Assembly (NCBI RefSeq): GCF_017368795.1
Contig: NZ_JAFNLL010000026.1
Location: forward strand, 46,138-110,137
Origin: Arthrobacter cavernae
Lineage (GTDB): Bacteria > Actinomycetota > Actinomycetes > Actinomycetales > Micrococcaceae
DNA: 64,000 bases
Reading direction: 5' to 3'
Part shown: one piece after another, positions 8,094 to 16,452 of the stretch
How the letters are laid out: each line of letters opens with the position of its first letter
How positions within the stretch are numbered: position 1 is the first letter of the stretch
The notes under the pieces: generated by a model
Database searches by the model: none
The model's input: only the letters and a program-made list of their open reading frames with translations
What the model was told of the DNA's origin: nothing
Translations under genes and position numbers: made by a program

Positions 8094-8417
8094 GATCAGC
8101 TCAGTGAGGCAGAAGCCGACCGTCTTTTCCAGGCCTTCGCGGATGCTACCCGCCGTGATATCGTGCGTCGGGTGACGGTGGGCGAGTATTCGGTATCCGG
8201 CCTCGCCGCGCTCTACGCCATGAGTTTCGCCGCCGTCCAGAAGCATGTGGCGGTGCTGGAACGGGCTTCCCTGGTCACCAAGGAGAAGCGCGGAAGGGAG
8301 CAGATTGTGCGGGGAAACCACGAAGGACTGCAGAAAGCCCGCCGGCTGCTTGACGAGTACGAGGCGATCTGGCGGCAACGCGTCGAGCGGATCGCGGACA
8401 TTCTGGCTGAAGCATAG
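8085..8417 (+). CDS. ArsR-family transcriptional repressor (SRPBCC-linked type)
   Basis: 110 residues. Winged helix: LFQAFADATRRDIVRRVTVGEYSVSGLA, then MSFAAVQKHVAVLERASLVTK and a wing KRGREQIVRG; C-terminal helix ends in RVERIADILAEA. This subtype typically sits just upstream of an AHSA1/SRPBCC gene, as here (13-base gap). Probable leaderless mRNA from a TTGACA/TATCGT promoter with the operator over the start site. Confidence 0.92.
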   Translation: MVVDQLSEAEADRLFQAFADATRRDIVRRVTVGEYSVSGLAALYAMSFAAVQKHVAVLERASLVTKEKRGREQIVRGNHEGLQKARRLLDEYEAIWRQRVERIADILAEA

Positions 8418-8430
8418 GAAAGGTTCCGAA

Positions 8431-8916
8431 ATGACTGTCATCAGTTCCACCAAGAATCCCGAGGCGCTGAGCTTCACCCTGATCGCCGAGTTCGACGCCG
8501 GCGTGGAGCGCGTCTGGCAGATCTGGGAAGACCCGCGCCAGCTCGAGCGCTGGTGGGGACCGCCCACCTGGCCGGCCACCTTTGACGACTTCGACTTCCA
8601 GCCCGGAGGCAAGGCCAGCTACTACATGACCGGCCCCGAGGGCGAGAAGGCCGGGGGCTGGTGGGATTTCACCGCCATCCAGGCCCCCACGCAGCTGCAG
8701 TTCGACGACGGTTTCGCAGACGAGGACGGCGACCGCGTCGAGGAAATGGGCACCACTCACGCCACGGTCACCCTCGACGATCTCGGCGGCCGCACCCGGA
8801 TGACCATCCAGTCCGACTTCGAGTCCGAAGAGCAGATGGAGAAAATGGTCGACATGGGCATGGAAGAAGGAATGCGGGAGGCGGCCGGCCAGATCGACGC
8901 GCTCCTGGCCGGGTAG
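8431..8916 (+). CDS. SRPBCC / AHSA1 domain protein
   Basis: 161 residues, single START-like helix-grip domain: LIAEFDAGVERVWQIWEDPRQLERWWGPPTWPATF, then FQPGGKASYYMTGPEG and the C-terminal amphipathic helix. The ligand is hydrophobic in this family but not predictable. The ATG at 8431 follows GGAAAGG. In an operon with the preceding ArsR gene, a common actinobacterial pair thought to couple sensing and binding of a small hydrophobic compound. A strong hairpin follows. Confidence 0.92.
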   Translation: MTVISSTKNPEALSFTLIAEFDAGVERVWQIWEDPRQLERWWGPPTWPATFDDFDFQPGGKASYYMTGPEGEKAGGWWDFTAIQAPTQLQFDDGFADEDGDRVEEMGTTHATVTLDDLGGRTRMTIQSDFESEEQMEKMVDMGMEEGMREAAGQIDALLAG

Positions 8917-8941
8917 CGCTAGTGCCGGGCGCCACTTAACA

Positions 8942-8982
8942 GCAGAGGACGACGGCGGGAACCTCCCGCCGTCGTTCTCTGC
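8942..8982. terminator. Long GACGACGG-type hairpin
   Basis: 19-bp stem (GCAGAGGACGACGGCGGGA against its complement with one G-T pair) and a 3-base loop, directly after the SRPBCC gene. No U-tract follows, but the stem is very stable; likely a bidirectional transcription stop. Confidence 0.65.
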
Positions 8983-9029
8983 CGTGTGCTGCCTGCCGGC
9001 GTTGCCCACCGCGGGAATGAATACCAAAG

Positions 9030-9043
9030 CTTGAATGTTCAAG
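9030..9043. promoter_or_regulatory. Inverted repeat upstream of luciferase-like gene
   Basis: CTTGAA-TG-TTCAAG ending six bases before the ATG at 9049. The form and position fit a MarR- or TetR-type operator; no dedicated regulator lies next to it. Confidence 0.45.
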
Positions 9044-9048
9044 CAATC

Positions 9049-10092
9049 ATGGACTTTGGCATCTTCACCTTCGGCGAACTATCCCGCAACATCACCACGG
9101 GCAGCGCGCTGTCACCCCGGCAGCGGCTCAAGGAGATCATCGAGCTCGCCAAACTGGCGGACCAGGCGGGCCTCGGCTTCCTGGGCCTGGGCGAGCACCA
9201 CCGGCGGGACTTCGCCCTCTCCGCCCCGGAAATCGTGCTGGCAGCCATCGCCCGCGAGACCACCAAGCTGCGGCTCAGCACCGCCGTCACGGTCCTGTCC
9301 ACGCAGGATCCCGTGCGGCTCTTTGAGCAGTTCGCCACGCTGGACCTGATCTCCGACGGGCGGGCCGAAATCATCGCCGGCCGCGGGGCATTCATCGAGT
9401 CCTATCCGCTGTTCGGCCACGACACTGCGGACTATGACGGTCTGTTCGAGGAGAAGCTGCGGATGCTCCTCGAACTGCGCGACAACGCCGTGCTGGACTG
9501 GCAGGGGGAACTGACCCAAGACGTTCCGGGCATGGACATCGCACCCCGGCCCGTGCAGGAAAAGCTCCCCGTCTGGGTTGGTGTCGGCGGGACGCCTGCG
9601 AGCTTCGCCCGCGCCGGAAGGCTGGGCCTTCCCCTGTTCATCGCGCTGCTCTCCGGCCCGGCGCGGTTCCGCCGTCTCGCCGAGCTGTACCGCCAGAGTG
9701 CCGAGGAAGCTGGCCATGATGCCGCGGCCCTAGCTGTTGGCGTGGGCGGACACTTCTACGCGGCGCGCACCTCCCAGCAGGCGCGGGACATGTTCTACCC
9801 GCACTACCGGGCCTACTTCGAGCAGAACATGCCGCGCGCGGTCGAGCACTTCCCACGTTCCACCTTTGATGACTGGGCCGAGCCGGGCGGCGGACTGCTG
9901 GTAGGAAGCCCGCAGCAGGTCATCGAGAAGCTCCTCGAAATCCACCAAACCCTCGGCAACAGCCGCTACATGGCGCAGATCGGCCTCGGTGGCCTGCCGT
10001 TCGCGGAGACCGCCAAGTCCATCGAGCTCCTCGCCACCGAGATCATGCCCACCGTCAACCGCGAGCTCGGCGACGTGAGCGCGCCGGTCTAA
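9049..10092 (+). CDS. LLM-class (luciferase-like) flavin-dependent oxidoreductase
   Basis: 347 residues, TIM-barrel bacterial luciferase family. Seen: MDFGIFTFGELS at the N-terminus, GLGFLGLGEHHRRDFALSAPE (conserved His pair), STAVTVLSTQDPVRLFEQFATLDLISDGRAEIIAGRG, and the VWVGVGGTPASFARAGRLG strand. Family members use reduced FMN or F420; which cofactor is used cannot be fixed. The chosen start is the ATG giving MDFGIF, the normal N-terminus for the family; an upstream extension is not homologous. Monocistronic, ending in a strong terminator. Confidence 0.92.
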   Translation: MDFGIFTFGELSRNITTGSALSPRQRLKEIIELAKLADQAGLGFLGLGEHHRRDFALSAPEIVLAAIARETTKLRLSTAVTVLSTQDPVRLFEQFATLDLISDGRAEIIAGRGAFIESYPLFGHDTADYDGLFEEKLRMLLELRDNAVLDWQGELTQDVPGMDIAPRPVQEKLPVWVGVGGTPASFARAGRLGLPLFIALLSGPARFRRLAELYRQSAEEAGHDAAALAVGVGGHFYAARTSQQARDMFYPHYRAYFEQNMPRAVEHFPRSTFDDWAEPGGGLLVGSPQQVIEKLLEIHQTLGNSRYMAQIGLGGLPFAETAKSIELLATEIMPTVNRELGDVSAPV

Positions 10093-10103
10093 AGTGCCTG
10101 CTT

Positions 10104-10157
10104 AACGCAAGAAGACGACGGCGGGAACCTCCCGGCGTCGTCCTCTTTGCGTTTTTT
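10104..10157 (+). terminator. Rho-independent terminator of the LLM gene
   Basis: Long stem built on AACGCAAGAAGACGACGGC against the complementary strand, loop ACC, then TTTTTT (10152-10157). It has the same GACGACGGCGGGA core as the hairpins at 5548 and 8942 but with a U-tract. Confidence 0.8.
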
Positions 10158-10368
10158 AGTGCGTGACGTCCTCGAACGTGGGCGCCTTCGGTGCGTTGCG
10201 GTTCAGGCTGACCGTGTACGTGTTGGGTCCGCTGCAGGTGACCGCGATGTGGTGCTTGGGAGCGTTGGCCCGTGCCGAAATGTCATTCACGACGGCGTCG
10301 AGAGTGTGGTCAACGGCTGAGCGATCCCAGATTTTGAGCGTGACAGAGTGCGTGGTTTCGAACGTCAT
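10156..10368 (-). CDS. Hypothetical small protein, 70 residues
   Basis: No family recognised. The frame begins MTFETTHSVTLKIWDRSAV and ends APKAPTFEDVTH; a mixed alpha/beta composition with a regular Thr/Ser/Val pattern suggests a small folded domain. The ATG at 10368 follows AAGGT at good spacing. It lies 12 bases after a possible 33-codon ORF on the same strand, and its TAA overlaps the T-run of the facing terminator. Codon choice is consistent with coding. Confidence 0.6.
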   Translation of the reverse strand: MTFETTHSVTLKIWDRSAVDHTLDAVVNDISARANAPKHHIAVTCSGPNTYTVSLNRNAPKAPTFEDVTH

Positions 10369-10380
10369 TATTCGGTACCT

Positions 10381-10482
10381 TCATTCATATTCGGCCATGG
10401 CCCCGCGCCAGTGCAGAGCCAGGAAATGGTCTTCCCATGATGCACAGCGGCGTACTAACGTCACAAGCGAAATGACGTCCAT
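10381..10482 (-). CDS. Possible small ORF, 33 residues
   Basis: ATG at 10482; the product would be rich in aromatic and charged residues (MDVISLVTLVRRCASWEDHF then LALHWRGAMAEYE). It ends just before the ribosome binding site of the 70-residue gene, which suggests a two-gene unit. No family known. A longer in-frame version starting at TTG 10566 looks less coding. Low confidence. Confidence 0.35.
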   Translation of the reverse strand: MDVISLVTLVRRCASWEDHFLALHWRGAMAEYE

Positions 10483-10615
10483 TGGCCCGTGAGACTCATC
10501 ACAGCCACCCGCAGTAGTGCGCGTGCCAAGGGATCCCGGCCGCTCCGCCGGGGTCGCGGAGGCCAAGGCGGTGACGTTCTGATTAGAATCGAGCTAGTCG
10601 ACTATTGAGGGAATC

Positions 10616-10951
10616 ATGAAGAAACTCACCACTGTCCTGCTCGCTGCCGGGCTCCTCGTCTCCGCCTCCGCCTGCTCCGCGACGAAGCTGACCACCGCGG
10701 AAACCTGCGACCGGGTCAAGAACGTCGTTTCCAGCCCCACGGGCGGCTCGGACAAGTACGGAATGATCCGGCTCGGCAACCAGATCCGTCCGATCGAAGC
10801 TGTGTCCTCGGACGAAATGCAGCCGGTGCTGCAGGCCATCCTGGACTTCACGGACGAGTCCGCCAAGGAGCACCCGGACACCGCGAAGCTCCAGGAACTG
10901 CAGGCGGAGTACCAGAAGGCCGGCACCACGTTCGGCCAGCTCTGCGGCTAA
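10616..10951 (+). CDS. Small lipoprotein, unknown function
   Basis: 111 residues. Signal peptide MKKLTTVLLAAGLLVSASAC with a lipobox ending at Cys20, so the mature protein should be lipid-anchored on the outer face of the cytoplasmic membrane. The mature part is helical (DEMQPVLQAILDFTDESAKE, LQELQAEYQKAGTTFGQLC). Two further Cys residues, one early and one near the C-terminus (TCDRV and LCG), could form a disulfide. The ATG at 10616 follows TGAGGGAA. Followed by a bidirectional hairpin. No family recognised. Confidence 0.85.
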   Translation: MKKLTTVLLAAGLLVSASACSATKLTTAETCDRVKNVVSSPTGGSDKYGMIRLGNQIRPIEAVSSDEMQPVLQAILDFTDESAKEHPDTAKLQELQAEYQKAGTTFGQLCG

Positions 10952-10963
10952 GGCGCCGTTCCA

Positions 10964-11008
10964 GCAGAATGCCCCCGTCCGGATCCTCTCCAGGCGGGGG
11001 CCTTCTGC
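10964..11008. terminator. Bidirectional hairpin between lipoprotein and MocR genes
   Basis: GCAGAA-T-GCCCCCG against CGGGGGC-C-TTCTGC with a 17-base loop; it separates two convergent genes. Confidence 0.6.
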
Positions 11009-11016
11009 GTCTGTGG

Positions 11017-12429
11017 TTAGGTGATGTTGCGGGCGATGGCCTGGCCCAGGATGCGCGCGCCCTCCGGGAAGGCGCCGGGGTTCGGCCCCGCGTAATTGAG
11101 CCGGATGAAAGGGCCCGCGGCCTCGGCCGGGAACCATTCCGTGCCGGCGGCGATGATGACCCCGGCGCTCTCGCAGTCGCGGGTCAGCCGCTCCAGATCG
11201 CTTCCGTCAGGCAGGCGTAACCAGAGATTCAGCCCTCCCTTGGGGAGGTTGCTGATGTGGGCCTGCGGGGCGTGCTCGCGCAGGCTGGTGACCAGGAGGT
11301 CGCGCCGTGCCTGGAGCTGCTGGCGGAGTCCGCGAAGGTGGGTCTGCCACCCGGGCTGCGTGACGACGTCGAGCGCTGCCGCCTGGAGGAGGCCGCTCAC
11401 ATACATGGACTCCGCCGCCTGGGCGGCGAGGATGCGTTCACGCGCCGGGCCGCGGGCGATGACCCCTGCCACCCGGATGGCCGGCGAGACGCTCTTCGTC
11501 AACGAGCGCAGGTACACCACGTGGCCGGAGTCATCCTGCGCGGCAAGGCAGACGGGGTTGGCCGTGATGCCGAAGTCGTGTGCCCAGTCGTCCTCAACCA
11601 GGAAGGCCCCGTGCTTGCGCACCACGTCCAGGACCTCCTGGCCCCGCTGGGCCGACCACTGGGCCCCGGTGGGGTTCGCGAAGTTGGGCTGTGCGTAGAA
11701 CATCCGCGCGCCGGTCTCCTCGAAGGCCCGGGCCAGCTCGTCCGGATCGGGGCCGTCAGCTCCGCTGGGCACGGGGACCGCCCGGACGCCGGCCTGCGAC
11801 GCGGCCAGGATGGCGCCCCAGTAGCTGGGGGATTCGATGAGCAGGGGCTGCCCGACGCCCACCAGCGCCCGGAAGATCGAGCTGAGGCCGCTCTGGCTCC
11901 CCGGCAGCACAATGACGTCGCTCGGAGTTGGCGGCATGACCCCCACCGGGGTTGCCGTGCCGAGTTCGTGCGCGAACCACGACTGCAGTTCTGGAAGACC
12001 CGCCGTCGGTGGCCGGAACAAGGCGGCGTCGCCACGGGCCGCCCGGGTGAGAGCGGCACGGACCAGGCGTTCCGGCAGGAGTTCCCGGTCCGGGTAACCG
12101 GAATGGAACGCGATGACATCGTTCGCCGTGCTGCGCATCGCGGCCGAGGCGGGGCGCAGCGGAGCCTGGGGCGCTCGCAGCGCCGCCGTCTGCCAGCCGT
12201 AGTCCGAGGGGCGCGCGGTCCTCACGGCCCGCACGAACGTCCCGACGCCGGGCCGGCTCTCGATCAGTCCCTGCGTTGCGAGGGCTTGTAGTGCCTTCTG
12301 CACGGTCACCGGGCTGGCCTGGTACTCGGCCACCAGGGACCGGGTGGACGGCAACCGGGATCCCGGTGCGGCTCCGGCGATCCATTCCTTCAGTCGCGCC
12401 GCAATCCGGGAACTGCTATCGTTGTTCAT
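11017..12429 (-). CDS. MocR/PdxR-type GntR regulator with aminotransferase domain
   Basis: 470 residues. Residues about 5-70 are a GntR winged helix (ARLKEWIAGAAPGSRLPSTR, VAEYQASPVTVQKALQALA, IESRPGVGTFV), followed by a fold-type I aminotransferase domain. The PLP lysine is in YLRSLTKSVSPAIRVAG, and YAQPNFANPTGAQWS is the usual cofactor loop. MocR proteins sense PLP-linked ligands and control metabolism or transport. The ATG at 12429 is only 8 bases from a TACTAT -10-like element, so the mRNA may be leaderless. It is divergent from an EamA exporter; the two start codons share CATG. Confidence 0.92.
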   Translation of the reverse strand: MNNDSSSRIAARLKEWIAGAAPGSRLPSTRSLVAEYQASPVTVQKALQALATQGLIESRPGVGTFVRAVRTARPSDYGWQTAALRAPQAPLRPASAAMRSTANDVIAFHSGYPDRELLPERLVRAALTRAARGDAALFRPPTAGLPELQSWFAHELGTATPVGVMPPTPSDVIVLPGSQSGLSSIFRALVGVGQPLLIESPSYWGAILAASQAGVRAVPVPSGADGPDPDELARAFEETGARMFYAQPNFANPTGAQWSAQRGQEVLDVVRKHGAFLVEDDWAHDFGITANPVCLAAQDDSGHVVYLRSLTKSVSPAIRVAGVIARGPARERILAAQAAESMYVSGLLQAAALDVVTQPGWQTHLRGLRQQLQARRDLLVTSLREHAPQAHISNLPKGGLNLWLRLPDGSDLERLTRDCESAGVIIAAGTEWFPAEAAGPFIRLNYAGPNPGAFPEGARILGQAIARNIT

Positions 12430-13435
12430 GAGAGACAATAGTAGCGCTACTAGGCTGATTCGCCCAGTGGTATCGTCCAAGCCGGTTACCGGCCTGTGGT
12501 GGGGCCTCCTCGGAGTAGCGGCATTCTCCTTCACTGTTCCGTTCACCCGGGTGGCGGTGGGCGGGCTGTCGCCGCTGTTCATCGGCTCCGGCCGGGCGGT
12601 GCTGGCCGCGGTCCTGGCGGCCCTTGCCCTCGCACTCACCCGTCAACGGCTTCCGCACGGTGTGCAGTGGGCGAGGCTCGCCGTGGTTGCCGGCGGCATC
12701 GTCATCGGCTTCCCGCTGCTCACCTCCTACGCGCTCACCACCGTTCCTGCCAGCCACGGCGCGGTGGTCATCGCCCTGCTGCCGGCCGCGACGGCCACCG
12801 CAGTGGTCCTGCGCAGCCGGGAACGTCCGCCGCGGGCCTTCTGGGCCATGACCGCCTTTGGAGCAGTCGCGGCGATCGGCTTCGCGTCTATGTCCGGCGG
12901 ATCGGCGCAGGCCGGCGGGCTGGCGCAGGCCGGGGGCCTCGGAGAATTCCACGCGGCAGACTTGCTGCTCCTCGGCGCCGTGGTGGCCGCCGCCATCGGC
13001 TATGCCGAAGGCGGCCTGCTGGCACGCGAACTGGGCTCCTGGCAGACCGTCTCCTGGGCCCTGGTTATCGCATCGCCGCTCATGGTATCCCTGACGGCGC
13101 TGTCCCTGGCCCAGCAGCCGCCGGCCGCCACCCCGGTCCAGTGGGCCGCGTTTGCCTATCTGGGCATCGTCAGCATGTTCCTGGGCTTCTTTGCCTGGTA
13201 CCGCGGTCTTGCCATCGGCCCCATGGCCCAGGTCAGCCAGATCCAGCTCATCCAGCCGGTCCTGAGCATTTGTTGGGCCGGACTCCTGCTGGGCGAGGCC
13301 CTGGGCTGGACGACCCTCATCGGCGGCCTGGCCGTCATCCTCTGCGCCGGCGCCGCCGTCCGGGTCCGGCTCAGGCCGGCGCCCGCGCCGCCCCGCATCT
13401 CCGCCATAAAGTTACTTGAGCCTGCAAAGGATTAG
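12428..13435 (+). CDS. EamA/DMT-family transporter
   Basis: 335 residues from the ATG at 12428, ten hydrophobic segments in two EamA repeats (GLLGVAAFSFTVPFTRVAVG opens the first; DLLLLGAVVAAAIGYAEGGL the second). These are cytoplasmic-membrane exporters of amino acids or metabolites. The ATG overlaps that of the divergent MocR gene and the first codons run through a perfect palindrome, so the GTG at 12467 is an alternative and possibly truer start. Probably controlled by the MocR neighbour; coupled to the PaiB-like gene 4 bases downstream. Confidence 0.88.
   Translation: MRDNSSATRLIRPVVSSKPVTGLWWGLLGVAAFSFTVPFTRVAVGGLSPLFIGSGRAVLAAVLAALALALTRQRLPHGVQWARLAVVAGGIVIGFPLLTSYALTTVPASHGAVVIALLPAATATAVVLRSRERPPRAFWAMTAFGAVAAIGFASMSGGSAQAGGLAQAGGLGEFHAADLLLLGAVVAAAIGYAEGGLLARELGSWQTVSWALVIASPLMVSLTALSLAQQPPAATPVQWAAFAYLGIVSMFLGFFAWYRGLAIGPMAQVSQIQLIQPVLSICWAGLLLGEALGWTTLIGGLAVILCAGAAVRVRLRPAPAPPRISAIKLLEPAKD
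12439..12452. promoter_or_regulatory. Probable MocR operator
   Basis: Perfect 14-bp palindrome TAGTAGCGCTACTA, overlapping the -10-like element of the MocR gene and located 10 bases from its start codon. Confidence 0.65.
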
Positions 13436-13439
13436 ACCC

Positions 13440-14081
13440 ATGTTCATCCCAGCGCACTTCGCAGCCCGCCCCGAAGCCATCCATGACCTCCTCGTCCGGC
13501 CCGCCGCGGCCAACCTCGTCACCATGACCTCCCAAGGCATGATCGCCACGCTGCTGCCCTTCATTCATGGGCCCTCCATCGGTGAACACGGCGCCCTGCA
13601 CGGGCACCTGGCCCGGAACAATCCGCAATGGTCCGAGCCCGCCATCGGAGAATCACTCGTCATCATCCAAGGCGCGGACGCCTATGTTTCGCCCTCCTGG
13701 TACGCCTCGAAGGCCGAACACGGACGCGTTGTTCCCACGTGGAACTACTCCACGGCCCATGTGTACGGCACCCTGGTCATCCACGACGATCCGGTGTGGC
13801 TCGGCAACCACGTCAGGCGGCTGAGCGGGCTCCACGAAGCCGGGTTCGAGAAGCCGTGGTCCGTGGATGATGCGCCGGAGCGCTACATCGCCGGGCAGCT
13901 GCGCGCGACCGTCGGCATCGAACTGCTCATCACCCGGATTGAGGCGAAGACCAAGCTCAGCCAGAACCGGAGCGGGGCCGACGTCGACGGCGTTGTGGCG
14001 GGACTGCGCGCCCGCGGGCAGGCCGAGTGTGCCGCCGACGTGGAACGGGCGAATCCGAACCGGGACGCCTGCCGCGGCTAG
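13440..14081 (+). CDS. PaiB-like FMN-binding protein
   Basis: 213 residues, PaiB family (split-barrel flavin-binding fold). Seen: MFIPAHFAARPEAIHDLLVR, LPFIHGPSIGEHGALHGHLARNNPQW, VSPSWYASKAEHGRVVPTWNY and WNYSTAHVYG. Bacillus PaiB was described as a negative regulator of sporulation and protease genes; in actinobacteria the role is unknown and flavin or polyamine sensing is suspected. The ATG at 13440 follows AAAGGATT and sits 4 bases after the EamA stop, so it is co-transcribed. Confidence 0.9.
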   Translation: MFIPAHFAARPEAIHDLLVRPAAANLVTMTSQGMIATLLPFIHGPSIGEHGALHGHLARNNPQWSEPAIGESLVIIQGADAYVSPSWYASKAEHGRVVPTWNYSTAHVYGTLVIHDDPVWLGNHVRRLSGLHEAGFEKPWSVDDAPERYIAGQLRATVGIELLITRIEAKTKLSQNRSGADVDGVVAGLRARGQAECAADVERANPNRDACRG

Positions 14082-14128
14082 AAACGTGGCTGGGAACGCG
14101 GCCGTCACCGCGGGGCGACAGGTCTGGG

Positions 14129-16354
14129 CTACGGTGCCGGTGCCTTGGGTGCCGGTGCCTTGGGTGCCGGTGCCTTGGGTGCCGGTGCCTGGACCATGGA
14201 TGCCGGTGGCGCGGGGAAGGGATCCGCCCGGTACAGCGGGGCCACGGCCACCATGTAGTTGGCCCACTGGGGGCCAGCGAGCATGTACCCGTCAAGGTTC
14301 TTGTAGTACGTGCCGTTGATGACGAGGTCCCGGCCGAGCCGCCCTTGGCCTTCCACGGTGTCGCCGAAGAAGGAGGCGGTGGCGATGCCCGTGGTGTAGC
14401 CGACCACCCAGGTGGAGCCGTTGGTGTTGTTGGTGCCGGTCTTGGCCGCGACGGGCACCACGTTGTGGACCTTCGGTTGGATCCAGTAACCGGAGCCGAC
14501 TTTCATCATGTCCTGCAGCACGGAGTTAACGCCCCGGGCGACCTCGGGTTTGACGGCGGCCCGGCACTCGCTGGTCTGGGCCGGGTACTTCTGTCCGGAG
14601 GAGTCCGTCACGGCCGCAATGGCGATCGGAGCGCAGTACCTGCCATCGTTCGCGAAGGTGGCAAAGGCATTGGCCAGGACGAGCGGTGCCACACCGATGG
14701 CGCCCAGCAGGTTGCCCAGCTGGTGCATGTTGATCTGGGCGTTGTCCAGGCCGCTGTGGAGGCCCACGGTGTCCACCATTTTCTGGATGCCGCAGAAGTC
14801 CAGCTGTGCGGCGGACGCGAAGGTTGCTGTGTTGATGGAGTTGTAGAGGCCGTAGTTGACGGGCATTGGGCGGTAGTAGCCGAGGTCGTTGTTCTGCAGG
14901 TCCAAATCGGCGCCCAGCCCCGCGTTCATCTGCGCCGTGCTGTAGCCACCAAGTACCCTCCCGCAGCTGGATCTCCACGGAAATCCGACCGGGTACACGC
15001 GGCGGGAGGCATCCACCACGCCGGTGATGGACTTGCCCTCGTTAAGCCATTGCGCGAAGGTGAAGGGCTTCATGGTGGACCCGGGCTGGAAGCCGCCGGC
15101 GCCGTTGAGGTCGTTGCCGTTGGCATCCTTGGCATCCACGTTGAAGTTCAGCTGGGTGTCGAACTTCCCCGGTTCGGGCAGGTACACAGTGTTCTGCGCC
15201 ATGGCGAGGATCCTGCCCGTGCCCGGTTCCACCGAGACCATGGCCGAGCCCCATTTGTCAGGATTCGCGCCAGCCGTCGCGTCCACCTGCGCCTGGGCCA
15301 CCGGCTGCAGCCGGCTGTCCAGCGTGGTGGTGATGGTCAGGCCGCCGCGGTAGAGGAAATTCCTCCGCTCCGTGAGGGAGACCCCGTACACGGGGTTGTT
15401 CAAGATCAGGTGGGAGACGTAGTCGCAGAAGTACACCGCCATCACGGCGTTAGCGCAACCCTGCCTCGCGGGCGTGATCTTGAGGTCGACGCCCGTGGCG
15501 ATGGCGGCGTCGTACTCTGCTTGTTGGATCATGTCCTGCTCAAGCATGTCGGCCAGCACGCGGTTGCGGCGGCTGAGCGAGAGTTCGGGATTGACGGTGG
15601 GGTTGTAGAGGCTGGGGCTGTTCACCAGGCCCGCGAGCAGGGCCGACTGCGGCAGGGTGAGGTCCTTGGCGGAGGTGCTGAAGAAATACCGGGCCGCGGC
15701 CTCAATCCCATAGGCGTCCCGGTGAAAGAACACAATGTTGAGGTATCCCTCAAGGATCTGGTCCTTGGTGTATCTCTTTTCGAGTTCGAGGGCGAGCTTG
15801 ATTTCGCGGACTTTGTCGCCGACGGATTTCTGCCCGCTGAGCACCACCAGATCGCCCCGGTCAGCTGAAATCCGTGATTCGTTGAGAACATTGGTGACAT
15901 ACTGCTGCGTCAGCGTGGAAGCGCCCTGTCTGCCGTTCTTGGTCAGGTTGTAGCTCAGCGCGCGGACAATTCCCTGGGTGTCCACGCCGTTGTGCTCGTA
16001 AAAGCGGCGGTCCTCGACGGCGACAATCGCCTGCCTGATGTAGGGCGAGATTTGATCAAGGGAAACTTTAACGCGGTTCTCCGCGTAGAAACTGGCAATC
16101 AGCTGGCCGTCCGAGGCAAGGACCTTTGTTGACTGCGCCGGCGCATTGACCTCGAGTTCAGCGGGAAGGGTATCAAAAAAGGACACGGAACTTCCCACAG
16201 TGGCTTGCGTAAAAGCGACAGCAGGAAGGAGGAGGCTGGCGGCCAGAACACCGCACAGAGCACTCACCATGAAAAAGCCGAACACCCCGCCAAGGGTTGC
16301 GGCAAGACCAAGCTTCGGTCGGTTCTTTCGCACCATCTTTTTCCCCGCCATCAC
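14129..16354 (-). CDS. Bifunctional penicillin-binding protein (class A PBP)
   Basis: 741 residues. A short cytoplasmic basic tail and one membrane anchor (GLAATLGGVFGFFMVSALCG) are followed by glycosyltransferase family 51 (EDRRFYEHNGVD with catalytic Glu, then GASTLTQQYVTNV) and a transpeptidase domain with SxxK in QPGSTMKPFTF, SxN in YNSINTA and KTG in AAKTGTNN. It polymerises and crosslinks peptidoglycan outside the membrane. The C-terminus is a Pro/Ala/Lys repeat tail (PAPKA units). Monocistronic; convergent with the PaiB-like gene. Confidence 0.95.
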   Translation of the reverse strand: MMAGKKMVRKNRPKLGLAATLGGVFGFFMVSALCGVLAASLLLPAVAFTQATVGSSVSFFDTLPAELEVNAPAQSTKVLASDGQLIASFYAENRVKVSLDQISPYIRQAIVAVEDRRFYEHNGVDTQGIVRALSYNLTKNGRQGASTLTQQYVTNVLNESRISADRGDLVVLSGQKSVGDKVREIKLALELEKRYTKDQILEGYLNIVFFHRDAYGIEAAARYFFSTSAKDLTLPQSALLAGLVNSPSLYNPTVNPELSLSRRNRVLADMLEQDMIQQAEYDAAIATGVDLKITPARQGCANAVMAVYFCDYVSHLILNNPVYGVSLTERRNFLYRGGLTITTTLDSRLQPVAQAQVDATAGANPDKWGSAMVSVEPGTGRILAMAQNTVYLPEPGKFDTQLNFNVDAKDANGNDLNGAGGFQPGSTMKPFTFAQWLNEGKSITGVVDASRRVYPVGFPWRSSCGRVLGGYSTAQMNAGLGADLDLQNNDLGYYRPMPVNYGLYNSINTATFASAAQLDFCGIQKMVDTVGLHSGLDNAQINMHQLGNLLGAIGVAPLVLANAFATFANDGRYCAPIAIAAVTDSSGQKYPAQTSECRAAVKPEVARGVNSVLQDMMKVGSGYWIQPKVHNVVPVAAKTGTNNTNGSTWVVGYTTGIATASFFGDTVEGQGRLGRDLVINGTYYKNLDGYMLAGPQWANYMVAVAPLYRADPFPAPPASMVQAPAPKAPAPKAPAPKAPAP
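14133..14192. repeat. Tandem 15-bp repeat coding the PBP tail
   Basis: Four units of GGTGCCGGTGCCTTG (the last ending GCCTGG), each encoding one five-residue block of the Pro/Ala/Lys tail at the C-terminus of the penicillin-binding protein. Copy number is likely to vary between strains. Confidence 0.9.
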
Positions 16355-16452
16355 GAGTCCGACGATGCTTTAGGATACGCCGGAATTCCGCTTTGTATAT
16401 AGCGTCTTGACGGGCAGTAGCGGACCGGCCCGGCCCGGTGCACACTTAGCGT

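Noticed and set aside
14133..14192. CRISPR-like array
   Set aside because: Units are contiguous 15-mers without spacers and lie inside a coding region.
14027..15868. 613-codon open frame on the plus strand
   Set aside because: It is antisense to the penicillin-binding protein, which has all class A PBP motifs; long antisense frames are usual in high-GC DNA.
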